Source: Ascidia mentula | Taxonomy: Eukaryota; Chordata; Ascidiacea; Phlebobranchia; Ascidiidae | DNA: 64,000 bases | Direction: 5' to 3' | NCBI GenBank assembly: GCA_947561715.1 | Contig: OX387202.1 | Location: forward strand, 5,407,001-5,471,000 | In this document: in pieces, positions 1 to 10,614 of the stretch | Layout: every line of letters starts with the position of its first letter | Position numbering within the stretch: position 1 is the first letter of the stretch | Position numbers and translations under genes: made by a program | The notes under the pieces: generated by a model | What the model saw: only the letters and a program-made list of their open reading frames with translations | Told to the model about the DNA's origin: nothing | The model's database searches: none

Positions 1-1374
1 TCCGGCTCTCATCTGACAAACAGATCAGGAGTTTCGATGTTATGCGAGTTCACGACAAACCCAAGTTCGACTACGTTTGGGATGCGGGAACAATAATATA
101 CTTGGATATACCCAAGAAATATGTCCACTTTCTCGTAACAAATGCACTTTTCAAAAACAGAGGCTGTTCACCGCCAAACGTAACGGCACAAAAATGTAAA
201 ATGATTTGAGTTTTCTTCAAAAACCCGCCTAATTTACAACATTACAAATACCGCACAACACTTGGTTCGTGAAGATCTACGATAGCAAAATATTTTACCA
301 ACGGAATAAGTAAAGGGCAAAGGTAGGTATATCATATCGCACGCATTTACTTTCTGTCATATGCAGCACCTGTAGGCGAACCAATTGCACGTTTCGAATA
401 AGAAGCTGTGAATAATAATGGAATTGAATAATTGAACAAACCTGGTCAAACCAGATGCCTCCACCACATGTTCCGTTAGCATCCCAACCATTCGTCCAAA
501 TCCAATCGTAAATCTGCCGAGCTTCGTAAAGGAATCCAGTTGTAGGGTCGTCTTCCCCTGGACCAAGAATCTGTGCAAAAATTCACATGGCCATGTTTCA
601 ACGCGTGAATGCATTCGTACCCCAAAATTAACGTGTTCTGTATTGAATTTCAAATTCTGTCCTCAATCCACACTATTGTGTTCCAATGCAATCGCAAGCC
701 AATCAATACAACGTCCTACGTATTTAAACGTTTGAAATATGCAGACCATTTTGTGCATGGGTGTATTTGCTTTGTTTGTTTTACATTTACCTCATGGATT
801 CTTAGGTATCTCAATCCGTACCATGCCATGTCATCAAACGATAGCTGTGGGTAATAGGCTTCAAGCAGGCTGTACACATCTCTTAGAGATCCTGTCACAA
901 CTGATTTATACCTGAGATGTATCTACTGATCATGCATAGATTAAAAGGGAGTGTTTTGAGAGGACGTTGTTTTCTTTTTAAAGTTGTTTTGAAACAATTC
1001 ACAAACGTCGAAACATTTGATCTGTTTTGATTCCAACTGAGGTTTGTTCTTCAGGTTTGATCAAACGATAAAAAGTCACGTACTTATGTAACCATTATAA
1101 GGTTTGTTTATTTTTAGAAAGAATCACAGTCACAAAATCTTCTGTCGAAGAACTTACATTGAGTTATCACAACAGGCCGTAAAGTTATCCAGAGTCTCCA
1201 GGACTACACCATCTTGCCAGAACCCGTCGAAACCGTTCCAGGTTTGATAACTGAACAAACCAGCTATGGGAGACGGATACCAGTTGTACTGCAACGCGTA
1301 CGCAGCCAAGCATGACCGCAATGCGTTCGTGTCGTTTCCGAACGCTTCCGAGTTACAAACTTCGGTCATCGGAA
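1..1374 (-). CDS. GH76-like glycoside hydrolase, copy 1 (partial; 3' part outside window, no signal exon)
   Basis: Exons seen on the minus strand are 1158-1374, 791-911, 442-570 and the first 12 bases of the next (1-12). They equal exons 2-5 of the complete copy at 21,911-25,358, with the same splice sites and phases and no stop. The encoded segments include the YNWYPSPIAGLFSYQTWNG block, the FDDMAWYGL motif with the Asp-Asp pair that GH76 enzymes use for catalysis, and the GTCGGGIWFDQ block. Upstream of exon 2 no signal-peptide exon is found. Intron 1 sequence runs straight into a block that resembles the GNAT 3' flank. This copy may therefore be untranslatable as a secreted protein unless another first exon is used. 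Family assignment is firm from motif order; substrate is inferred only. Confidence 0.8.
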
Positions 1375-1389
1375 CTGCAAACAATATGC

Positions 1390-2140
1390 CGTTGTTAGGA
1401 ATAACAGCTCGTTATAGTAGAAAATCATAAAACTATAGGAATCAGCCTGTTCTTCTTGCTGGTAAGTGATGGATTACTCTATAGCACAAGATCGCACGCA
1501 TAGTCACACTCTATGAACGTTTATTCTATGCTCGATGAACTTTGCCTGTATTTATTTCGTCTGCGTTAACTCAATCCATGCCAATTTCATTTTCTGCTTT
1601 TTAAAAGCAAAGGAAAATTTGTAGTTGATTTTCATGTTTTGCCTCCACGTTAGACAAGGGGGCGCATAGAAAACTCACACAAATGCCACCGAACATATTT
1701 TAGTAATTGTTTTCGCCAGCAAACCATCATTCCTAAGAACAGGAGATCATTGTTTTTCCTGCACCGCTATACTGTTGAGTCAACAATCGTAGGTGGGGTA
1801 AAACTAACCAATAATCCAACTAATATACGCTAAAGTACGACGAAAGGAATCCCTATTTAATACATTAAGGTTTGGCGTATTTTTGGCTGGCAACGTTTTC
1901 AATTCAGTTGCCAAAATAACTTATTATTCGATGACCCAATGCTCAGGGCAAGGTTTGTACAAAATTATGAGATCAGCTTCAAGGCTGCTGCGGTTGCCAC
2001 GCTGTACCACTACGTCAGCCGTATTCAGTAAAGCGGAAAAGCGAAGAAAAAAGCTTGCATAAACTTGCCAGACCAAACCGAATGTACGGTCGGAAAGTCG
2101 GAAAATCGTAGGTCTAAAAGAGCTTATCAACTCAGTCGAC
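1390..2140. other. Divergent upstream region between hydrolase copy 1 and GNAT copy 1
   Basis: No gene is seen. The first part is the start of hydrolase intron 1. From about 1620 it turns into a diverged copy of the GNAT 3' flank followed by the block that also lies downstream of each GNAT (compare 1800-2130 with 3110-3440). Compared with GNAT copies 2 and 4, about 290 bases just before the start codon are missing here. A CTCAG sits 5 bases before the GNAT ATG and could act as a splice or trans-splice acceptor. Confidence 0.6.
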
Positions 2141-2806
2141 ATGAGTTTTATCTACCGAAAGTTAACTATGAATGACGTACACATCTGCCACCACATAGTG
2201 CAGAACTATTACCTGAAACATGTTCCTCACATAAAAGCATTCAAAGTCGATCCATCTGAGTTGGATGATATTTACAAGAACAGAGTAGAAATGATGATTA
2301 AAGCTGGAACATCTTTTGGTTGTTTTCAATCTGACACAGGTGAACCTGCATGTTTGTCATTCTGTAGGATTGTTACGAGTGACGACGAATTCCTTCTTCC
2401 ATTAAATCCGAATGTCGAATATTCGAAAACTGCGGAACAATGGATGCGATTTCGTGATGATTTGAAGAAAGATCTGTTCACTCTTTTGGGAACTGAAAAT
2501 TTTTTTCACAAAGAAATTGGTGTAACAACACCCAAGTATAGCAGGCTTGGTTTGTTTGCTGAATTGGACAACTTCACCGACCTACAAGCTGTTAACATGG
2601 ATTGTGAATACGCTGTGGCTGAACTACTTTCCGTTTACGCTCAGCGTGCAGCAGATAAGCGTGGATATAAAGTAATATACGAAATTCGATATCGTGATTA
2701 CGTTGATCCCGAAACTGGAGAGAAACCGCTTTCCGATTTTTATTCAGTTCATGAAAAGGTTCAATTGGTTTATCGAAGGCTGCTCGATTATCAAAGTGCA
2801 CTTTGA
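2141..2806 (+). CDS. GNAT/AANAT-like N-acetyltransferase, copy 1
   Basis: This is a single uninterrupted 221-codon reading frame from MSFIYRKLTMNDV to a TGA at 2804-2806. The architecture resembles the GCN5-related N-acetyltransferases of the arylalkylamine type: an N-terminal YRxLTxxD start, a central KAGTSFGCF strand with a TGEPACL turn, and a C-terminal GYKVxxEIRYRDYVDxETGEKPL block followed by HEKVQLVYRRL. The textbook acetyl-CoA loop is not obvious, so the substrate and even the activity are unproven. No introns are present. An AATAAA polyadenylation signal lies at 2936-2941. It is head-to-head with hydrolase copy 1 and tail-to-tail with copy 2. It differs from copies 2 and 4 at roughly twenty residues and lacks most of their 5' flank. 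Confidence 0.85.
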   Translation: MSFIYRKLTMNDVHICHHIVQNYYLKHVPHIKAFKVDPSELDDIYKNRVEMMIKAGTSFGCFQSDTGEPACLSFCRIVTSDDEFLLPLNPNVEYSKTAEQWMRFRDDLKKDLFTLLGTENFFHKEIGVTTPKYSRLGLFAELDNFTDLQAVNMDCEYAVAELLSVYAQRAADKRGYKVIYEIRYRDYVDPETGEKPLSDFYSVHEKVQLVYRRLLDYQSAL

Positions 2807-4238
2807 GGGATTTTGCTTTTGCTTTGTATTGACAACCATATTCTAAACAACAATATATATCTCCAGATTTCAGGATATTTACATTTTTTGTTTCACATTC
2901 ATTTTCATCCCACGATATATATAGCCATTATACTCAATAAATTTGTGGTTATTTTTTATGTTTTGTCTCCACGTTTGACGGGTTTTTGCGTAGAAAACTC
3001 ATAAAATTGCCACTGAATATATGTTAGTAATTGTTGTATTTCGGTTCGCAAACCACCATATCTTATAAGAGGAGTTCTTTCTTTTTTCTGCACCACTAAT
3101 GATTTGAGTAAACAAAAAGTAGTTGACCAATAAACCAGCTAATATACACTAAAGTGCGACGAAAGGAAATCTCCATTAATATATCAAGGGTTGACGTATT
3201 TCCGACGGGTAACGTTTTCAGTTCAGTTACAAAAATAACTTATTTTACGTTGACCCAATGCTCAGCACAAAGCTTGTTAACAATTATAAGGCCAGGTTTA
3301 AGGCTGATGCGGTTGCCACATTACCGCTACGGCAGCCGTATACAATTCGGAAAAAAAGTTAGACGTCACCATAATACATGGTGAAGTGGGGAAGCGGAGA
3401 AAAAAATACTTCAGACAGGAAAAGTCTGAAAACTTAGGGCTAAAATAGCTTATCAATGTCTTGGTTACGGAGTCAAGTTCACAGTAATTTTCCTGTTATG
3501 TGATTTATATTCAGAATTTATGTGTGCTGCTGTGTAATTGTGTTCAAATCATAAAGAAAGTATTTTCACTAGGTAAAAATGCTTTTAATGTCTGTTTTTA
3601 TCGTTCCACCCAAGTTCTACATGCTTAAGCGTCAACCTTTGTGTGATCAAATAAGTAAAAAGTGTACGTAGTAGTTCAGAAATGAACGAACTATCATCAC
3701 TTGATAACGCGCCTGACGCCAAATTGTTTGAACGACACATTGCGCCCTGTTCTTTAAACTTCTCACACCAGTTTCAACATTCACGCACCGTCGGTTCTTT
3801 GGTATGCAACTGAATAAAAGCGAATATTGGCTCCAAAGCTGGATTTTTTGTTCGTTGTTACTGAGCTTGTATTACTTACCTTGAACCCAATTAAAGCATG
3901 GATATAAAGTTATAAACGAAATTGACTACGTGAGCCCTAAACCTGGAGAGAAGCCCCTTTCCAATTTTTCTCCAGGGAGGTTAACAAAAGCCTATTAAAT
4001 AATAGAGCGCTATAAAAGCAAGTGGTTAGCAAATGCATTTGTCTGCGATATACACACAAACAAAGACCTTTACTTATTTTACCGAAACAAAATATTTAAT
4101 TGTGATGGAAATCTATTTTGCCTGATAACAATTACATTGACAATATATCAGGCACACCATGACGTTCCAAATATTTATTCTGGAATAACACTGATTTCTT
4201 ATGAAAAGGTAATTGACATTTTTGCATTGTATTATATA
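2807..4238. other. GNAT 3' flank plus second GNAT-upstream block
   Basis: It holds the polyadenylation signal of GNAT copy 1, then a block (about 2850-3540) that resembles the sequence upstream of the GNAT gene itself (1600-2130), and then a GNAT remnant described separately. Nothing else protein-coding was found. The same arrangement recurs at about 9172-10614 and 20479-21910. Confidence 0.7.
3890..3985 (+). pseudogene. GNAT remnant (C-terminal fragment)
   Basis: A short stretch reads as GYKVINEID followed by GEKPLSNFS and matches the C-terminal GYKV(I)xEIRYRDYV...GEKPLSDF block of the GNAT genes, with a small internal deletion and no open frame on either side. About 270 bases upstream a CGTCAACCTTTGTG stretch matches the 5' flank of the intact GNATs (CTGCCAACCTTTGTG), so this is the decayed second GNAT of the unit. 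Confidence 0.65.
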
Positions 4239-7200
4239 TTACACACACTCTCCATTTTGGCAAGTTTGCGTCGATTCACAGCAAGTGTAATAACCTTCTT
4301 CATATGTACAACATGGTTGGTCTGGAGGGCAGGGGTTATCCTGGCAGGTTAGAGGACTGGGTTGGGGTATCGGGGGGTCGTAATCACAGTAAGATCCGGT
4401 GCATTTTACCCCATCTGGTATTGATGAAACAAACAGGTCGAGAGATGCTGTTTGTTGAATGGGTGTAGAACAATTGTATGGGCCCGTATAATGAATGCCA
4501 AAAACCTGAACAATTAAAAATTCGTTTCAAATTGCAGAAATTTACCCTGAATTAAAAAAGGAAATCCTCAAGGCTTATTGTAATGTTAATATGATTTGAG
4601 ACAAGAGCTTTTCAGAACACTCTCGCATATCGGGAAAATGTTAAATGTTAAATATAGATACTTGAAAACTGGTTTTATTGTAATGAGAATTACATACTTG
4701 TATTTACAGTTAAGTAATTAGTTTATTTTGTAAAATATTTAAGTAACTTCTCCTACCGGGCCCAATGTGTTGTTGTGGAAGGGTCTCCCATCTGTGTAGA
4801 GGACGAGGCATTTCTCCTTACTAGGCTCACATCGATTTTGAGACCACGCGATGTCGCTATTGTGCTGCAAAATGTTGCGGTAGATTTCTATGTTTTCAGT
4901 CCATGACTCACAGTCTTCACTGGCATCTGTGTAGTCAATGAGGTAGCGCAGATGACGCATAAAAATTCCCTTGAATATTTTTTCGTCATCGTTGCATTTT
5001 GGTGCACAATATTCAACCAAAACACCGTTTCTAAAAAAAGACGATTTCCCTATGGTACTCCTAATTAAATACATTAACAATACTTATACCTGACCGGAAC
5101 CCATTTAAATCTATGTAATAATATTGAATTTAGAATCTAGTAAAAATATATGATGACGTTTCTTGTACAAAAAATTAGCTGATTTTTATTTTTGCAACAA
5201 CTTACTTTGTGGAATTGTGAATGGTTGTTAGCGCGATCTTGTGGGCAAGCGGAAACAACTCACTCGTCATGTTTAAAGCATTCCCAGCTTCCACCAACGC
5301 AGCTAAAGCAAGTTGCACTTATTGCACAAACATAGGCAAACACGTTACAATTCTTTATTGGTATATAAGTACATTAGACATGACCTAAAAAAATGGACCA
5401 CAAAATTGTGATGCCGAGTTGTCATTCTGCCAAGGGGTTTACGTAAATGTTTTGTAACTTTACAATCAAAACCGCACTTTAGGTTTCCAGCACTGCTCGA
5501 ACTCGCTAGCAATAGTTTCTTATATAAACCTCACATACTCATCATTAATCCCATGTTGTAAGTTGGTCCATAAACGTCATTACTTGAACAATTCGCGCTG
5601 ACTCCGTCCGCAACCCAATAATTTGTGGAGTTCACTATTTTAATGGAAAGTAGAAACTGCAAACATCACATTGGAATCGATTATTGTGGCTTAAAGTTTA
5701 AATAATTATCTTACAGAAATGCAGTTGAAAAATTATAGAGACCTATACATATTAAACCTGTGTTCAATATTAACATTCTGCATACTAGGAAAAGCGAAAT
5801 TTCAAGAAATTAGTTAGCTTGCGCCAACATATAAGTAGGTTACCTGCAAAGTTTGATTGATTTTCTGAATCAGGCTGTAGTCCCTGCTCAGCCTGTAAAG
5901 TTTCGATCCCAGCAGTAGAAATTGAGCATTTTCTACTGTTTGCTTTCCGGCTCTCATCTGACAAACAGATCAGGAGTTTCGATGTTATGCGAGTTCACGA
6001 CAAACCCAAGTTCGACTACGTTTGTGATGCGGGAACAATAATATACTTGGATATACCCAAGAAATATGTCCACTTTCTCGTAACAAATGCACTTTTCAAA
6101 AACAGCCAAACGTAACGGCACAAAAATGTAAAATGATTTGAGTTTTCTTCAAAAACTCGCCTAATTTACAACATTACAAATACCGCACAAAACTGGATTC
6201 GTGGCGATCTACGATTGCAAAATATTTTACCAACGGAATAAGTAACGTGCAAAGTTAGGTATATCATATCGCACGCATTTGCTTTCTGTAGAACTTCATA
6301 TGCAGCACGTGTACGCGAACCAATTGCACGTTTCGAATAATGAGCTGTGAATAATAATGGAAGTGAATAATTGAACAAACCTGGTCAAACCAGATGCCTC
6401 CACCACATGTTCCGTTAACATCCCAACCATTCGTCCAAATCCAGTCGTAAATCTGCCGAGCTTCGTAAAGGAAACCAGATGTAGGGTCGTCTTCCCCTGG
6501 CCCAAGAATCTGTGCAAAAATTCACAAGATGAAGCGTGTTTCACTGCGTCAATGCATTTGTGCCCCAACCTCAATCCACACTATTATGTTCCAAAGCAAT
6601 CGCAAGCCAATCAATGCAACGTCCTACGTAATTAAACTTTTGAAATATGCAGACCAGTTTGTGCATGGGTGTATTTGCTTTGTTTGTTTTACATTTACCT
6701 CATGGATTCTTAGGTAGCTCAATCCGTACCATGCCATGTCATCAAACGATGGCTGAGGGTAATAGGCTTCAAGCAGACTGTACACATCTCTTAGAGATCC
6801 TGTCACAACTGATTTATACCTGAGATGTATTTACTGATCATACACATATTTAAAAGGAGGGTTTTGAAAGGAGGTTGTTTCCCTTTTAAGGAGTTTTGTT
6901 TTTACAAACGTCGAAACATTTAAGCTGTTTTGATTCAAACTGAGTATTATTCCTCAGGTGATTTGATCAAACGATAAACAGTCACGTACCTATGTAACCA
7001 TTATAAGGTTTGTTTATTTTCAGAAAGAATCAAAGTCACAAAATCTTCTGCCGAATACTTACATTGAGTTATTACCATAGGCCGTAAAGTTGGCCAGAGT
7101 CTCCAGGACTGCACCATCTTGCCAGAACCCGTCGAAATCGTTCCAGGTTTGATAACTGAACAAACCAGCTATGGGAGACGGATACCAGTCGTACTGCAAT

Positions 7201-7279
7201 GCGTACGCAGCCAAGCATGACCGCAAAGCGTTCGTGTCGTTTCCGAACGCTTCCGAGTTACAAACTTCGGACATCGGAA
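4239..7279 (-). CDS. GH76-like glycoside hydrolase, copy 2 (exons 2-9 intact, signal exon missing)
   Basis: Minus-strand exons in transcript order: 7063-7279, 6699-6819, 6381-6509, 5844-5957, 5539-5656, 5206-5317, 4757-5030 and 4239-4505. Each has the same length as in the complete copy (217, 121, 129, 114, 118, 112, 274 and 267 bases), keeps GT-AG borders and stays in frame to a TAA at 4239-4241. GH76 blocks are visible: FDDMAWYGL, CGGGIWFDQ, ENAQFLLLGSKLYRL, DGVSANCSSNDVYGPTYN and the KIFKGIFMRHL segment, followed by the Cys-rich tail. No signal-peptide exon is found; the sequence where it should be is GNAT-flank DNA. Without another first exon, or splicing from the exon at 25.3 kb, it may not be made as a secreted protein. 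Confidence 0.8.
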
Positions 7280-7289
7280 CTGCAAACAA

Positions 7290-8505
7290 TATGGCGTTGC
7301 TGGTTGTTAGGAATAACAGCTCGTTATAGTAGAAAATGTTAAAATTACAGGAATCAGCCTGGTCTCCTTGTTGGTAAGTGATGGATTACTCTATAGCACA
7401 AGATCGCACGCATAGTCACTCTCTATGAACGATTTTTCCATGCTCGATATCGTTTGCCTGTATTTATTTCGTCTGCGTTAACTCAATCCACGCCAATTTC
7501 ATTTTCTGCTTTCAAAAGCAAAGGAATTGCTCAACAATTATGTCACTTTTTATTTCTTACCCAGTTCAATGGCGTTATGTATTGGTATCCTTATTCTAAA
7601 CAACAATAAAAATTTCCAGATTTTGGGATATTTACTTTTTTGTTACACATTCATTTTCAGCCCACGATATATAGCTATTTTACTCAAAAAATTTTTAGTT
7701 GATTTTTATGCTTTGCCTCCACATTAGACAATTGGGCGTAAAAAAAACTCATACAAATGCCACTGAACATATTTTGGCAATTGTTGCATTTCGCCAGCAA
7801 AACACCATTTCTAAGAACAGGAGATCATTGTTTTTCCTGCAACACTATAAAGTTGAGTCAACAAACGTAGGTGAGGTAAAACTAACCAATAATCCAACTA
7901 ATATACCCTAAAGTACGACGAAAGGAATCCCTATTTAATACATGAAGGTTTGGCGTATTTTTGGCTGGCAACGTTTTCAGTTCAGTTGCCAAAATAACCT
8001 ATTTTACGTTGACTCAACGCTCAGGGCAACGTTTGTACAAAATTATGAGATCAGTTTCAAGACTGCTGCGGTTGCCACGCAGTACCACTTCGTCAGCCGT
8101 ATTTACTGAAGCGGAAAACGAATAAAAAGGGCTTGAGAAAACTTACTAGACCAAACCGCATGTACTGGTAAAGTCTGAAAACCGTAGGTCTAAAAGAGCT
8201 TATCAGTTTCTTGGTTAGTGAGTCAGTTAGTAGTGATATAAACATAAGTTCTATTCATAACATTTACATGCTCAATGCTCAACTGCCAACCTTTGTGCTA
8301 TCAAACAAATGCATCAGAAGAAAACAAAAAGATAAGTTTGGTAATTTTAATGCGCTTTGTTTCCAACAGACATACAGCGGACAGAATTTTTAACTTAGAT
8401 ACACGACCCTCAAGTCTCTTCCTTGCCAAGCCAGTGATACAAACGGCCAATAAGATTGACACAGGTTCAAGAAAAAATATTTTTCAGCTTTTGTGAAAGG
8501 TCGAC
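7290..8505. promoter_or_regulatory. Shared divergent 5' region, hydrolase copy 2 / GNAT copy 2
   Basis: This 1.2-kb stretch lies between two head-to-head genes. It contains the start of hydrolase intron 1, a junction near 7560 where GNAT 3'-flank-like DNA begins, and the full GNAT upstream block. A TTTTTCAG at about 8481-8488, some 17 bases before the GNAT start codon, is a good acceptor for a 5' UTR intron or for spliced-leader addition, which is known in tunicates. Promoter function is inferred from position only. The equivalent stretches are about 12,757-13,777 and 18,695-19,812. Confidence 0.45.
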
Positions 8506-9171
8506 ATGAGTTTTATCTACCGAAAGTTAACTATGAATGACGTACTCATCTGTCACCGCATGGCACAAAACTATTACCTGAAACATGTTCCTCACATAAA
8601 AGCATTCAAAGTCGATCCATCAGAGTTGGATGATATTTACAAGAACAGAGTAGAAATGATGATTAAAGCTGGAACATCTTTTGGTTGTTTTCAATCTGAC
8701 ACAGGTGAACCTGCATGTTTGTTATTCTGTAGGATTGTTACGAGTGACGACAAATTCCTTCTTCCATTAAATCCGAATGTCGAATATTCGAAAACTGCGG
8801 AACAATGGATGCGATTTCGTGATCATTTGAAGAAAGATTTGTTCACTCTTTTGGAAACTGGAAAAAATTTTCACAAAGAAATTGGTGTAACAACACCCAA
8901 GTATAGCAGGCTTGGTTTGGTTAGTGAATTAGACAGCTTCACCGACCAACAAGCTGTGAAGATGGATTGTGAATACGCTGTGGCTGAACTACTTTTCTTT
9001 TACTCTCAACGTGCAGGAAATAAGCGTGGATATAAAGTAATATACGAAATTCGATATCGTGATTACGTTGATCCCGAAACTGGAGAGAAACCGCTTTCCG
9101 ATTTTTATTCAGTTCATGAAAAGGTTCAATTGGTTTATCGAAGGCTGCTCGATTATCCAAGTGCACTTTGA
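8506..9171 (+). CDS. GNAT/AANAT-like N-acetyltransferase, copy 2
   Basis: An intact intronless 221-codon frame starting MSFIYRKLTMNDVLIC and ending YPSAL. It has the same domain layout as copy 1: YRKLTMND start, KAGTSFGCF core strand, and GYKV-EIRYRDYVD-GEKPL C-terminal block. It keeps the full 5' flank, with a TTTTTCAG acceptor-like site about 17 bases before the ATG, which copy 1 lacks. It is closest to copy 4, with about fifteen substitutions spread along the protein and no stops. That suggests the sequence is still under coding constraint, although this was judged by eye. Role unknown; an N-acetyltransferase fold is the best guess. Confidence 0.85.
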   Translation: MSFIYRKLTMNDVLICHRMAQNYYLKHVPHIKAFKVDPSELDDIYKNRVEMMIKAGTSFGCFQSDTGEPACLLFCRIVTSDDKFLLPLNPNVEYSKTAEQWMRFRDHLKKDLFTLLETGKNFHKEIGVTTPKYSRLGLVSELDSFTDQQAVKMDCEYAVAELLFFYSQRAGNKRGYKVIYEIRYRDYVDPETGEKPLSDFYSVHEKVQLVYRRLLDYPSAL

Positions 9172-10254
9172 GGGATTTTGCTTTTGCTTTGTATTGACAA
9201 CCATATTCTAAACAACAATATATATCTCCAGATTTCAGGATATTTACATTTTTTGTTTCACATTCATTTTCAGCCCACGATATATGTAGCCATTATACTC
9301 AATAAATTTGTGGTTAATTTTTATTTTTTTTCTCCACGTTTGACGGGCTTTTGCGTAGAAAACTCATAAAATTGCCACTGAATATATGTTAGTAATTGTT
9401 GTATTTCGGTTCGCAAACCACCATATCTTATAAGAGGAGTTCTTTCTTTTTTCTGCACCACTAATGATTTGAGTAAACAAAAGGTAGTTAACCAATAAAC
9501 CAGCTAATATACACTAAAGTGCGACGAAAGGATTCCCTATTGATATATCAACGGCTGACGTATTTCCGACGGGTAACGTTTTCAGTTCAGTTACAAAAAT
9601 AACTTATTTTACGTTGACCCAATTCTCAGCACAAAGCTTGTTTAAAATTATGAGGCCAGGTTTAAGGCTGATGCGGTTGTCACATGACCGCTACGGCAGC
9701 CGTATACAATTCGGAAAAAAGTTAGACGTCACCATACATGGTGAAGTGGGGCAGCGGAGAAAAAAATGCTTGAGACAGAAAAAGTCTGTAAACCTTAGGG
9801 CTAACATAGCTTATCAATCTCTTGGTTACGGAGTCAAGTTCACAGTAATTTTCCAGTTATGTTATTTATATTCAGAATTTATGTGTGCTGCTGTGTAATT
9901 GTGTTCAAATTATAAAGAAAGTATTTTCACTAGGAAACAATGCTTTAATGTCTGTTTTTATCGTTCCACCCAAGTTCTACATGCTTAAGCGTCAACCTTT
10001 GTGTTATCAAATAAGTAAAAAGTGTACGTAGTAGTTCAGAAATGAACAAACTATCATCACTTGATAACGCGCCTGGCGCCAAATTGTTTGATCGAGACAT
10101 TGCGCCCTGTTCTTAGTAAACTTCTCACACCAGTTTCAACATTCACGCACCGTCGGTTCTTTGGTATGCAACTGAATATAATCGAATATTGGCCCAAAAG
10201 CTGGATTTTCTGTTCGTTGTTACTGAGCTTGTATTACTTACCTTGAACCCAATT

Positions 10255-10345
10255 AAAGCATGGATATAAAGTTATAAACGAAATTGACTACGTGAGCCCT
10301 AAACCTAGAGAGAAGCCGCTTTCCAATTTTTTTCCAGGGAAGTTA
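10255..10345 (+). pseudogene. GNAT remnant (C-terminal fragment), second unit
   Basis: It is the counterpart of the fragment at 3890-3985, again reading GYKVINEID and then a GEKPLSNF-like end. It is followed by a short local duplication (TATTAAGCTGCTAAATAA repeated) that the other units lack. Confidence 0.6.
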
Positions 10346-10614
10346 TTAAGCTGCTAAATAATATTAAGCTGCTAAATAATAGAGCGCTATAAAAGCAAGC
10401 GGTTAGCAAATGCATTTGTCTGCGATATACACACAAACAAAGACCTTTGCCTATTTTACCGAAACAAAATATTTAATTGTGGTGGAAATCTATTTTGCCT
10501 GATAACAATTACATTGACAATACATCAGGCACACCTCGACTTTCCAAATATTTATTCTGGAATAACACTGATTTCTTATGAAAGGTAATTGACATTTTTG
10601 CATTGTATTATATA

